Assembly: GCA_947247005.1 (NCBI GenBank)
Contig: OX365945.1
Coordinates: forward strand, 13,274,501-13,338,500
DNA: 64,000 nucleotides
Direction of reading: 5' to 3'
Source: Spisula solida
Taxonomy: Eukaryota; Mollusca; Bivalvia; Venerida; Mactridae
Positions 22,041-32,885 of the stretch are shown in pieces. Each line of letters begins with the position of its first letter. Position 1 is the stretch's first letter. The position numbers and the translations under genes are program-made. The notes beneath the pieces were generated by a model. The model did not search any database. It was given only the letters and a program-made list of their open reading frames with translations, and was not told the origin of the DNA.

Positions 22041-22611
22041 TAGCGCTCAACGTCACGTTCGTTCCGTGACGTCATGATAAACAACGACGTCGACGTCATG
22101 TAGACGCAGGTAAGACGAAGAAAATAACCGATCAACCACCAGCTCATTTAGGATAGGAAAACCTCACCCTCGGGCACGGAATTGCAACCGGCGACTCTCA
22201 TATTAGAAGAAGTCCGTCAGATCACGTGGTAAGGTGACGGATTATCACTAGTCACATGACCAGGTGACCGATTATCGCTAAGTTTATCAGGCACCCCGTT
22301 AACAGGCAGATTTTGCCGGAAGTGACTGGATAAATAGTCATATATTCACGATGGGGGCCTTTTAACAGTTCACTCAGAATTGAATGCTTTCTCAGCTAAC
22401 GTTGTCATAATTCATTTTTACTGTTCCATCACTGTGTCCAATTCTTCACTCTATTCCAAGTAATTTGTAATTGCTGCTTATATGCCCATTCCAAATACAA
22501 CGAAACCTGCTTCACCAAACCAAGCATATGATACCTAAAGGATGCTGAAAACAGCTGGTTGTGTTCTACATGTGTATTAAATGTAAAATGAATGATATGC
22601 ATTTACTATTG

Positions 22612-24606
22612 TAGGGTTAACGCATGCTTTTTCGGGCTATAACATCTGCAGAGTCCCGAGGGACGGTTGGTGCCCAAGCCCGTCAGCGTAAACGCTATTA
22701 TAGCATACAAAACATGCGTTTGTATTTCAAAATAGTGATATTTTGGCGGGATATTTTGTGACGACGTCGCGAAAACAAACGTAACGTCATACCAGTTATT
22801 GTTATGCACGTCGACTTCCGGTATCGGCAAATACCAAGAAAACATGGATACTGCGGGTTTGTTTAAATGTATAATTTAAATATTATAGAAACTAATTAGT
22901 ACTTATTAGTACTTAGAAATAAAATGGGAATAACTGTTCATATGAAGCTATACCACCTTTATAGTCGCCGGTGCGGCCCTGAAATGAGCATACGTAAAAC
23001 TGGACGTTAACAGCGCGTGAATCTTTATGTTTACGCATGGTTTTCGTCCCGTTAACGTATGGGCAAAATCACCGTTTTTATGCTATAATGTAGGGTTAAC
23101 GCATGCTTGTTCGTGCTATAACATCTGCAGAGTCCCGAGGGACGGTTGGTGCCCAAGCCCGAGGGACTCTGCAGATGTTATAGCACGAAAAAACATGCTT
23201 AACGCTATTATAGCATACAAAACATCAATTGATGCGTTTGTATTTCGAAATAATTACATTTTGGCGGGAGATTTTGTGGCGACGACGAAAAGAAACGTTA
23301 CGTCATAACAGTTTTTGTTATGAGCGTCGACTTCCGGGATCGGCAAAAACCAAGAAAACATAGATAATGCGGGTTTGTTTAAATTTGTTATTTAAATCTT
23401 ATAGTAAATTTATTAGCAGTTACAAAAAAATGGGATTGCAGTACATTAGACGCTGTAAAATCGTTTATTTTTGTCGGTGAGGCCCTGAAATGAGCATACG
23501 TAAAACTGGACGTTAACAGCGCGTTCTCGCGTGAATCTTTATGTTTACGCATGGTTTTCGTCCCGTTAACGTACGGGCAAAATCACCGTTTTTATGCTAT
23601 AATGTAGGGTTAACGCATGCTTTTTCGGGCTATAACATCTGCAGAGTCCCGAGGGACGGTTGGTGCCCAAGCCCGCCAGGGCGAGGGCACCAACGCTCCC
23701 GAGGGACTCTGCATATGTTATAAATCGAAAAAAACATGCGTAAACGCTATTATAGCATACAAAACATCAATTAATGCGTTTGAATTTCAAAATAATGATA
23801 TTTTGGCGGGAGATTTTGTGACGACGTCGCGAAAACAAACGTAACGTCATACCAGTTATTGTTATGCACGTCGACTTCCGGTATCGGCAAATACCAAGAA
23901 AACATGGATAAATATATAATTTAAATATTATAGAAAATTAATACACTTGTTACTATATATAGTAACACAAATAAGCCTATTTGCGGCTGATTATGGCCAT
24001 CACGTGATTGATTATCGGCTATCCGCCCGGTCCGCAATCTCATAATCATAATCGGACCGGTTGAACGAGCGCACGTAACGCTATCCATGTAAACATGACG
24101 TCACGTTGGAGCCAAAATGACGTTACGATGCTCATATGCCAGATTTCTTTGCCAATTTTATTCACACTAAGTGCATTTTATTGGTTACAATATTAGTGTA
24201 TATCTACATCAGTAATATTTACGTTATTTGTTCTTCATAGATATTCTGAAATCGAACAATTGTATTAAAGACTTTAATACACTTCAAAGCCTGGCCGGAA
24301 GTTGATAATCCGCCCGGTATGAATAATCACCCTCGGGCTGAAGCCCTCGAGGTGATTATTCATTTTCCGGGCGGAATATCGTCTTCCTGCCCGGCTGTGT
24401 CGTGTATTAACCTCTAATTAATTAGTACATAGAAATAAAATGGGAATAACTGTTCTTATGAAGCTGTACAGCCTTTATAGTCGCCGGTGCGGCCCTGAAA
24501 TGAGCATACGTAAAACTGGACGTTAACAGCGCGTGAATCTTTATGTTTACGCATGGTTTTCGTCCCGTTAACGTATGGGCAAAATCACCGTTTTTATGCT
24601 ATAATG
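22612..24606. mobile_element. Three-copy array of an approximately 0.5-kb unit with internal inverted repeats
   Basis: Units start TAGGGTTAACGCATGC at 22,612, 23,091 and 23,605 and end TTTTTATGCTATAATG. Units are 479, 514 and 1,002 bp; the third holds a nested insertion at 23,938-24,410. Units 2 and 3 contain a palindromic pair built on 'cagagtcccgagggac', and unit 1 has lost one arm. Shared segments include 'ggcgggagattttgtg' and 'gagcatacgtaaaactggac'. The block sits exactly where unit 1 reads 'tttactattg|gccgatt', so it was inserted as a whole or expanded in place. ORFs across it are not convincing. Confidence 0.75.
23938..24410. mobile_element. Nested insertion with TTAATACAC ends
   Basis: Interrupts array unit 3 between 'atattatagaaaa' and 'ctctaattaattag', compared with the uninterrupted unit 1. 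Ends are TTAATACAC and GTGTATTAA. A further inverted pair (24,274-24,410) surrounds 'aataatcaccctcgggc'. Confidence 0.6.
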
Positions 24607-24909
24607 TCCGATTAAACTTGATGATAGGGGTTGCTTTTAAATTTTTGTAACCCCTAACATCAGGAAGACACTGCTGAGGGCCTCCAGAGACAAAACAAAT
24701 TAAACAATACACCGAGTTCCCCTTAAAAAATGTTTATTTTAGTCAATCCTCAAATTTCCAACGGACCTGTACTGAATGTAGCGCGGCATGTCAATTACTA
24801 AATGGGAATGTTAAAAAACCATAAACCGCAAGAATTTGAATTCTTAATTGGTCATTGAAGTAGGAGTTTGCTTTACTTCCAAGAATTGTCGACATGTGTA
24901 AACATGTAT

Positions 24910-24985
24910 CGATGGGTTGGCGGAAAACTATTGTAACTCCAATATAAAACATAGGTAGTTACAATAGTTTTCCGCCAACCCATCG
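24910..24985. mobile_element. 76-bp perfect hairpin element with GTAT target duplication
   Basis: Arms of 29 bp (CGATGGGTTGGCGGAAAAC.. and its exact inverse) surround an 18-bp loop. GTAT flanks it at 24,906-24,909 and 24,986-24,989. The homologous unit 1 site has a single GTAT ('acaagtatgtagtg', near 13,110), so the empty site is visible in this window. Confidence 0.85.
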
Positions 24986-25365
24986 GTATGCAGTGTCCGT
25001 TTACAAACGTTGGACGATATCGCTACACGACACGGCCTGGAATCACCTTGCGGTTTGGAAAGGTTCATTAAATTCCCATCAACGGTTTAGCTTTTGGTTA
25101 GCCCGGTATCAGGATATGTTTGGGTAAGTTGAATTTTCAACATTATATCAATATTAATATTAAATATTTACTAGTAGCTTAGAGCAGGACAGTTTAATAT
25201 CTTAATGATACGCCTGAAAAACACTTTCTGAATTAAGAAATTATGGCAGATGTTTTTGGTATATTATAATTTAGTTAAGTCTTTCATAAGCACTCTCATA
25301 CTTTAAAATTAGATTTTCCGAAGTAATTTTACTATTATGTCGCTCGTGGAATTACGTTTTGAGTT

Positions 25366-25474
25366 GTCAGGATGGCCGAGTGGTCTAAGGCGCCAGACTC
25401 AAGGTATACACAGCCTTCAAACTGAGTGTTCTGGTCCACGTATGTGGGCGTGAGTTCGAATCCCACTTCTGACA
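25366..25474 (+). tRNA. tRNA-Leu(CAA) with intron, copy 2
   Basis: Same structure as copy 1, with G after the anticodon. The T stem reads GTGAG against CCCAC, giving one A-C mismatch where the other copies have a full pair, so function may be reduced. Unit 2 counterpart of copy 1. Confidence 0.75.
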
Positions 25475-26061
25475 CATATTTTTCAGTTTTTATCTACATC
25501 GCTGTTTGTTCTAAATTATTTTTTTCCAATGTGTACGATATATATAACATGTTTAACAGTAATATGATTGATTATCTTACGTATATTGTTCCCAAGATAT
25601 AAATAAAAATAAGTACAGTATAATACAAATTAATTATTGTGGTTATTCTAAACAGTCGACATTACGATTATTCCCTTTTTTCATAGGCCCATGTGTTTAG
25701 TTCGTACTTTTTTTCTACAGATGGTGTCTTTAGAGCCATAGAAAAAGAAATTTAAGCACGATGTTCCATTTAAAAATATTATAACTCTGTCAAAAATAAA
25801 GTCTATCTGGAAGAGTTACTCCCCTTTAATGGTTACCCTTTCTTTCTACACTTAGTGTGTAACAGTTGACAGCCATGAATAAATAAAACGGTTAGGAATT
25901 TCAAAACTCGACTAGATCTATCTGCTCAAAAGTGGCATGATTTGGTATAAATCAGAGTCTGAGCTTGACACGCTCACATTTCTAGTTTGAGCTCTTAATT
26001 AGTTTATTATTCAATATTAAAATCCAAAGATCGTATAATAATGATAAATCTAAAATGTGGT

Positions 26062-26290
26062 TGAACGTCCAATCCGAGAGCGAAAGATTTCGGATTCGAT
26101 CTCATGATGCAACATGCAGGCTCGTGCATATTCGTAAACAATGGTACTGGTGAGTCTGTGGTATATCTTCCTTGCTTGGCGCTCAGCATACTTCGTTCAA
26201 GGTATTTTTTGGTTATACCGGTGTGAGGATAATGTGGCTGGGAAGTTATCATATGGCTGAAATAGAGTTGACCAGTTGGATTTCAACATT
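26062..26290 (+). mobile_element. tRNA-derived SINE, degenerate copy 1
   Basis: Head with 'cgaaagatttcggattcgat', then 'tcttccttgcttggcgctca', then 'gtgtgaggataatgtggctg' and an A-rich end. This order (Pol III head, conserved core, A-rich tail) is that of bivalve tRNA SINEs. The 81-codon minus ORF is a by-product. Confidence 0.65.
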
Positions 26291-26529
26291 ATAAAAAAAA
26301 TACAATACGTACTAGTTATAATGGGACAGCTTAATACATGTATCTAGAGGATACGCCTGAGAAACACCTTCCGAATTTTGAAATTATGGCATATGTTTTC
26401 GGTATATCGTATTTACTATATTATAATTTAGTTACGTCATTTTATAAGCACAATCATATTTTAAAATAAGACGGTCTTCCTAAGCAATTATAGTTCATGA
26501 TATCACTCGTGATGTTGCGTTTTCCAGTT

Positions 26530-26638
26530 GTCAGGATGGCCGAGTGGTCTAAGGCGCCAGACTCAAGGTATACACAACCTTCAAATTGAGTGTTCTGGTC
26601 CACGTATGTGGGCGTGGGTTCGAATCCCACTTCTGACA
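26530..26638 (+). tRNA. tRNA-Leu(CAA) with intron, copy 3
   Basis: All stems intact (acceptor, D, anticodon, CCAC/GTGG variable arm, GTGGG/CCCAC T stem), with an intron of about 25 nt. T5 terminator in 'catatttttcag'. Confidence 0.92.
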
Positions 26639-27011
26639 CATATTTTTCAGTTTTATCTACATCGCTGTTTGTACTAAATTATTTCTTTTTCATATATGTA
26701 CGATATAATATTATATGACATGTTTTACTGTAATATAATTATCTTATAGACGTATATTGTTTCCAAGATATCAATAAAAACAAAACGCCGATAATGTTAC
26801 TACACTGTACTAGGACTACTTTTCTTGCTGAACTTAGTTTACTTTGCTTCTGTTGACCATCATGAATAGATATCACGTTTAGAAATTTCAAAACTCTACT
26901 AAAATTATCTGCCTATAATCGACATTTGGTATAAATCAGAGTCTGAAATTGACACTCTGTCACATCTCAAATTTGAGCTAGTGATTAGTTTATTATCTAA
27001 AAAATCTGATT

Positions 27012-27235
27012 TGAAGTAGAGCGTCCTCTTCGAGTGCGAAAGGTCTCTGGTTCGAGCCCAGTATGCGACAGTCAGGCTCGTGCATAGATTGGTTAATAAT
27101 GGTAGTGGTATATCTCCCTTGCTCAGTACACTTCATTCCATGTAACTTTTTGTTAGCCCAGTTTCAGGATAATGTGACTGGATAGTCTCCGTATGGCTGA
27201 AATACTGTTAAACCAGTTTGATTTCATCATTATTA
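27012..27235 (+). mobile_element. tRNA-derived SINE, copy 2
   Basis: Head 'gtagagcgtcctcttcgagt' with B box GGTTCGAGCCC, core 'tatatctcccttgctcag', tail domain 'caggataatgtgactgg' and a T/A-rich end. Duplicated at 28,591 with its flanks. Confidence 0.7.
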
Positions 27236-27460
27236 AAATATTATTATAATATGTACTAATGGCTTAGGTTGGCACAGTTTCATATCATGACGATATCCCT
27301 GAAAAACAAACACTTAACCGAATTTAGAAGTTATGGCAAATGGTGTCGGTATATTATAATTTGTTATGTCTTTTTATAGACACTTTCATATTTTATATAA
27401 GACAGATTTCCTAATATAACATAATATATTATATCGCTCGTGGAATTGCGTTTTCCAACT

Positions 27461-27569
27461 GTCAGGATGGCCGAGTGCCCTTAGGCGCCAGGCTCAAGGT
27501 ATACACAGCCTTCAAACTGAGTGTTCTGGTCCACGTATGTTGGCGTGGGTTCGAATCCCACTTCTGACA
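27461..27569 (+). pseudogene. tRNA-Leu(CAA)-derived copy 4, altered D arm
   Basis: D arm reads GTGCCCTTAGGCG instead of GTGGTCTAAGGCG, the anticodon stem has a G-U change, and the variable arm is CCAC/GTTGG. Acceptor and T arms are intact. Probably a tRNA pseudogene, or a diverged isodecoder. Confidence 0.65.
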
Positions 27570-28107
27570 CATATTTTTACAGTTTTTATTGATATCGCTG
27601 TTTGTACTAAATTCTTTTTTTCAAATATGTACGATATAATTATATAACTATATTATGATTATCTGAAATACGTGTATTATTCCCATGATATCAATAAAAA
27701 CAAAACGAAGACAATTTATAAATTACAGTATAATTAAATTTATTTCTGGTGGTTATTCTAAACAGTCGACATTACAATGATTCAATTAGTTTCTTTTGGT
27801 CCATAGGCCCAGGTGTTTAGTCCGTAGGTTTTCCTGATGGAAGTTAGTCACGATGTTCTATTTAATTATGATAACTCTGTAAAGGAAAAATATCTATCCG
27901 TACGAGCTGCTTCCCTTTATTCGTTACTACTGTACATGCTTCTTCTTTGCTCTTCGCTTTTTGTTTGTTGATCATCACGAATAAACATCACGGTTAGGAA
28001 TTTCAAAACAAGAACTCTGCTCATAATTGGTATTGGTATAAATCTGATTTCGTAAGGTATTATATCTATAGTATATGATATCGCTCATGGTATGATGGTT
28101 TACAGTT

Positions 28108-28216
28108 GTCAGGATGGCCGAGTGGTCTAAGGCGCCAGACTCAAGGTATACACAACCTTCAAACTGAGTGTTCTGGTCCACGTATGTGGGCGTGGGTTCG
28201 AATCCCACTTCTGACA
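28108..28216 (+). tRNA. tRNA-Leu(CAA) with intron, copy 5
   Basis: Sequence matches copy 3 in all stems; intact acceptor, T and variable arms; T5 terminator follows. Confidence 0.92.
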
Positions 28217-28590
28217 CATATTTTTCAGTTTTTATCTACATCGCTGTTTGTACTAAATTATTTCTTTTTCATATATGTACGATATAATATTATATGACAT
28301 GTTTTACTGTAATATAATTATCTTATAGACGTATATTGTTTCCAAGATATCAATAAAAACAAAACGCCGATAATGTTACTACACTGTACTAGGACTACTT
28401 TTCTTGCTGAACTTAGTTTACTTTGCTTCTGTTGACCATCATGAATAGATATCACGTTTAGAAATTTCAAAACTCTACTAAAATTATCTGCCTATAATCG
28501 ACATTTGGTATAAATCAGAGTCTGAAATTGACACTCTGTCACATCTCAAATTTGAGCTAGTGATTAGTTTATTATCTAAAAATCTGATTT

Positions 28591-28812
28591 GAAGTAGAGC
28601 GTCCTCTTCGAGTGCGAAAGGCCTCTGGTTCGAGCCCAGTATGCGACAGTCAGGCTCGTGCATAGATTGGTTAATAATGGTAGTGGTATATCTCCCTTGC
28701 TCAGTACACTTCATTCCACGTAACTTTTTGTTAGCCCAGTTTCAGGATAATGTGACTGGATAGTCTCCGTATGGCTGAAATACTGTTAAACCAGTTTGAT
28801 TTCATCATTATT
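28591..28812 (+). mobile_element. tRNA-derived SINE, copy 3
   Basis: Near-identical to 27,012-27,235; it was copied by the 1.58-kb duplication rather than by independent insertion. Confidence 0.7.
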
Positions 28813-29039
28813 AAAATATTATTATAATATGTACTAATGGCTTAGGTTGGCACAGTTTCATATCATGACGATATCCCTGAAAAACAAACACTTAACCGAA
28901 TTTAGAAGTTATGGCAAATGGTGTCGGTATATTATAATTTGTTATGTCTTTTTATAGACACTTTCATATTTTTATATAAGACAGATTTCCTAATATAACA
29001 TAATATATTATATCGCTCGTGGAATTGCGTTTTCCAATT

Positions 29040-29148
29040 GTCAGGATGGCCGAGTGCCCTTAGGCGCCAGGCTCAAGGTATACACAGCCTTCAAACTGAG
29101 TGTTCTGGTCCACGTATGTTGGCGTGGGTTCGCATCCCACTTCTGACA
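29040..29148 (+). pseudogene. tRNA-Leu(CAA)-derived copy 6, altered D arm and T loop
   Basis: Carries the D-arm and variable-arm changes of copy 4 plus TTCGCAT for TTCGAAT in the T loop, hitting the conserved A58 and the B box. Very likely a pseudogene. Confidence 0.75.
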
Positions 29149-29697
29149 CATATTTTTACAGTTTTTATTGATATCGCTGTTTGTACTAAATTCTTTTTTT
29201 CAAATATGTACGATATAATTATATAACTATATTATGATTATCTGAAATACGTGTATTATTCCCATGATATCAATAAAAACAAAACGAAGACAATTTATAA
29301 ATTACAGTATAATTAAATTTATTTCTGGTGGTTATTCTAAACAGTCGACATTACAATGATTCAATTAGTTTCTTTTGGTCCATAGGCCCAGGTGTTTAGT
29401 CCGTACGTTTTTTTCTGATGGAAGTTAGTCACGATGTTCTATTTAATTATGATAACTCTGTAAAGGAAAAATATCTATCCGTACGAGCTGCTTCCCTTTA
29501 TTCGTTACTACTGTATCTGAACTACATGCTTCTTCTTTGCTCTTCGCTTTTTGTTTGTTGATCATCACGAATAAACATCACGGTTAGGAATTTCAAAACA
29601 AGAACTCTGCTCATAATTGGTATTGGTATAAATCTGATTTCGTAAGGTATTATATCTATAGTATATGATATCGCTCATGGTATGATGGTTTACAGTT

Positions 29698-29806
29698 GTC
29701 AGGATGGCCGAGTGGTCTAAGGCGCCAGACTCAAGGTATACACAACCTTCAAACTGAGTGTTCTGGTCCACGTATGTGGGCGTGGGTTCGAATCCCACTT
29801 CTGACA
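29698..29806 (+). tRNA. tRNA-Leu(CAA) with intron, copy 7
   Basis: All stems intact, body identical to copy 5. Upstream flank ('gatatcgctcatggtatgat') equals that of copy 5. Downstream flank is unique ('cattatttttattg'), marking the end of the array. Confidence 0.92.
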
Positions 29807-29809
29807 CAT

Positions 29810-31440
29810 TATTTTTATTGTTTTGTTTTACTGCAAAATGAGTATGATAATGAGTATGAGAATAATAATTGAGAACGATTTACTGATTGATTTGTAATAC
29901 TGTGCGTATTTTTGAAAATTTTATGTGCATGCTATTTATTCTTGTCATATATTCCTTTCGTTGCTTATCATCTGCACGTGCATATTCCCATTGTCCTGTT
30001 ATTACTAAACAATACACAATGCTATTATTTAGACATACAGTAGTTCATATTAAAGTATTTGGAAGACGAAGAAGAATTACAGTTCAGTTATCAGCGACAT
30101 AGAGAAAGTTAAACATGGCGTGTTTAGCAAAACGTTAGACGGATAAATACAGACATACATAATTTGACTTCCTTTCTCGCAAACATAATTACATTTATTT
30201 GAACGCAAATGCTGTTGTTTGTGTTGCTGAGATAACTCTGTATATAGAGTTTACGCCCCTTTTAGTTGTCGCAATCCAGTGCATCTACTTGTAGTTATTG
30301 CACTGTTCCTCTTAACTAGGAAAAGTGACTGAATTTATTGTCATGGCGAGCATATTTATTATTTTCGAGGCATTACCGTTTTATTGCCAGTTAGTTGGTT
30401 TGTTATTACTAAAATATCATTCCTTATTTATGACATTAATCGCTCGTTATTTTACTGACGGAAATGGCAACAAACCGCAGCCAAAAACTTGGCTATAAAT
30501 GCCAGCTATCCGTAAAATGCTGTCTTTAAAAAGTCCGCTAAATAGTGCGCGCTTGGAGATAAAATCTAAGCGTGCGGCCAATTATTTCCCCCGAGAGTTG
30601 AAAAATAGTGAGAATACATTGTAAATCATAATTGCGGGTTTTAGTGCCTTAATCGACCTCTTGGGACGATAAAACAGAAACTATTTGGTGTTGATAGTAA
30701 CTCGATCTTTTTAGCTTTTTCTTTGTCTTTCAGTCCGTGTGTCCATTCTATTGAAAAAGATGACCACGTGTCATTAAAAAGCTGCAATCGTTTAGATGAT
30801 GTTTTTATAGCTCTTGATTGACCTGAGCGCCACCACCAATAACTAAATTATCTTTAATGAAAAAAATATCCATTTGAGCAACAACCGTTAATTGCGACTA
30901 TTCCAATGTTTGTGTTTCGACACCGTTTCGTTTAGAGGAGAACATGTAAGCCAATAAAATGAATTTATTAATTTGCATGCAATGAAGTGCTCACCGGCGT
31001 AACCGTAGTTCTTATTGAAATCGGTATAAGTTCGTAGAAATATCCGATGTCGTCGATGACAATTCCGAACTCAAAATTCGAAACATTAGATGTCTAAAAA
31101 CAGATTAGTAAATTTCGTTTAAAATCACTTTATAACTTTTTTTAATGCTAACAAAGCAGGTAGTTTAGGAGGTTTAAACAGACAAGAGGGAGATTTATTG
31201 TGTTCTTTTGTAGTCGCAGAATTGTTTCTATGTATATTTGTATTCCGTCGCAAAAAAATTAACTGCGTACAGAACACTTATTAAAATAAACATAACGCGG
31301 AGCTACTGTTTACTTAACATTGGATTGAGAAATGAAAGATGACTCGTGGCACTGAAAAGCATGCGGAAATAATTGTATATACATAATTAAAGGGAGAGTG
31401 TCATGGTATCCTATCGAAATATATGCTAAATAATTATTAG
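29810..31440. other. No gene or clear repeat seen
   Basis: AT-rich sequence with only short, featureless ORFs. I find no tRNA, TIR pair or coding motif. Confidence 0.4.
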
Positions 31441-31895
31441 AAGGAGATGGCAGTTTTGCTCAAAATGCGAAGAAGACGCCGGTGTTAGGGTATAGCCTTG
31501 CTGGATGGCAAGGACAAAGTCCATCCAAGAGTCTAATGATTGTACTTTATCACGTTTTTAATAAAATACAGAGTGACCATCCTGAATTGCATAGAACGTC
31601 ACTGCGAGCTATGTATTGGCAAATTTCTTATAACATCGGCCAAATACACGAACAATTAAGCCGACAAAGTACCTTTCAAATGTTTCAAGGTAGATGCCAG
31701 AATGTATTTATGTAAGCTGATCAGTGAGACCACAAGTGCACTCAATGAACTGATCTGGTTTGTGTTCATAGATGTGCTTGAGGCAACCAAAATGTTAATT
31801 AAAAACTTCAGCAAGATCGTGAATGCACCCGATAAACCGATCTTGTTCGCATATATAGCTGGGATTTCGAGCGAGTAACGAGACAACCACGGACC
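31441..31895 (+). pseudogene. Possible decayed coding segment, family unknown
   Basis: A frame from about 31,443 gives 'VLGYSLAGWQGQSP', 'HPELHRTSLRAMYWQISYN' and a Q-rich end, and stops at 31,715. The next frame continues from the overlapping ATG at 31,698 with 'SETTSALNELIWFVFIDVL' to a stop near 31,878. Composition looks protein-like in both frames, which suggests one ORF broken by a frameshift, but I recognise no domain. The minus ORFs 31,656-32,068 compete with this reading. Confidence 0.25.
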
Positions 31896-32885
31896 CATCC
31901 AGTTAGTCCAGCCACAAAGTCACTTGGCAGATGGGTTTCTGATTCGCGCACCATTGAGGTCATTGTTATTGGAGCCTGTCTGTCTAGATAAGTTGGTAGT
32001 GCATCGTCATCCGACATAACCGGGTTAATTCCCATGTTGGATAGGTTATGCACATCCATTGGTGACATTGGCTTCGGTTATGTCTCGACATCTAGAAAAG
32101 TTGTCGAGCAAGTTATAGTACCGATTGATATTTTTTCTCACCAAAAAGAAAAGAGGTGAGAAAGGAGCAAACCTCGATAAAACCAACTACGCACTGAAAG
32201 CGCGGTGGATGATTATGAAATTAATCATTGACAATGAATACAGTCATACGTAAATACAGATCGTCACGATTAACACGGTTTATCTATTTGGTAAATCTAG
32301 TTATGACACGCTAGTTGATGATTGCTCGGACGTTGATCTCCATCAAATCAGATACGTGTGATAGGTCTTCAAGTATGGGTGTAAGATTGTGTATAAAATT
32401 ATTTGCTGTGGGGGGGGGGCACATGTAAATATTGATGTGACTCAAGTGATTATGGCGTGATGGACGAAAATACTACAATGTTTACAAAAGTGGCGGGTGA
32501 TGCAATACTCAAAAGATAAACAGAAGATTGTCCTAAAATATACCATGACCTACTTTATGCATGTTCTTAAGTGCGCACTAAGCCACAAACCACTTGAGAA
32601 GGCTATTATCAGGTGTTGAACTGCGTAATATTATATTAATAAAATTAGCGACGCAATGAAGGATAGAATATCGGTGCTAATGTCCTTATTATGACCTATA
32701 TAATAATACAGAAACGCAAAAACCAAATTTAACGTAAGATAAATAAATAAATGTATGCAATATGAAATGAATTGGGTCAGGTTATATACAGTTTAACCGG
32801 AACATAATCTGATTCTTCATCGATACTGTCCTTACATAGTATGCTGACACAGCTACTACGTCTATCGATTCCTTCGTTACCTTTG

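Larger units (their letters stand above)
13717..25575. repeat. Tandem segmental duplication, unit 2
   Basis: Homologous to unit 1 over several blocks (see 3,210-13,716). The left junction joins tRNA downstream flank ('tgattatcttaaat') directly to the interior of the TATAGCTGG element ('acggatggtattattctg'). Unit 2-specific inserts are 15,310-16,980, 20,395-22,330, 22,612-24,606 and 24,910-24,985. Confidence 0.85.
26530..29697. repeat. Tandem pair of 1.58-kb units each carrying two tRNA-Leu genes
   Basis: Unit A (26,530-28,107) and unit B (28,108-29,697) are nearly identical. tRNA copies 3 and 4 correspond to 5 and 6, and copy 7 begins a third, truncated unit. Spacing of matching genes is 1,578, 1,579 and 1,590 bp. 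Differences are few, for example an extra T run and a 'tatctgaac' insertion near 29,515. Confidence 0.9.

Noticed and set aside
22606..23844. Similar ORFs beginning MFTHGFRPVNV in the three-unit array
   Set aside because: They follow from repeat identity and diverge in frame after the palindrome; no conserved full-length product.
26454..29807. Repeated minus ORFs beginning MSEVGFEPTPTYVDQNT
   Set aside because: They are the antisense of tRNA-Leu(CAA) genes; the tRNA structure explains the conservation.
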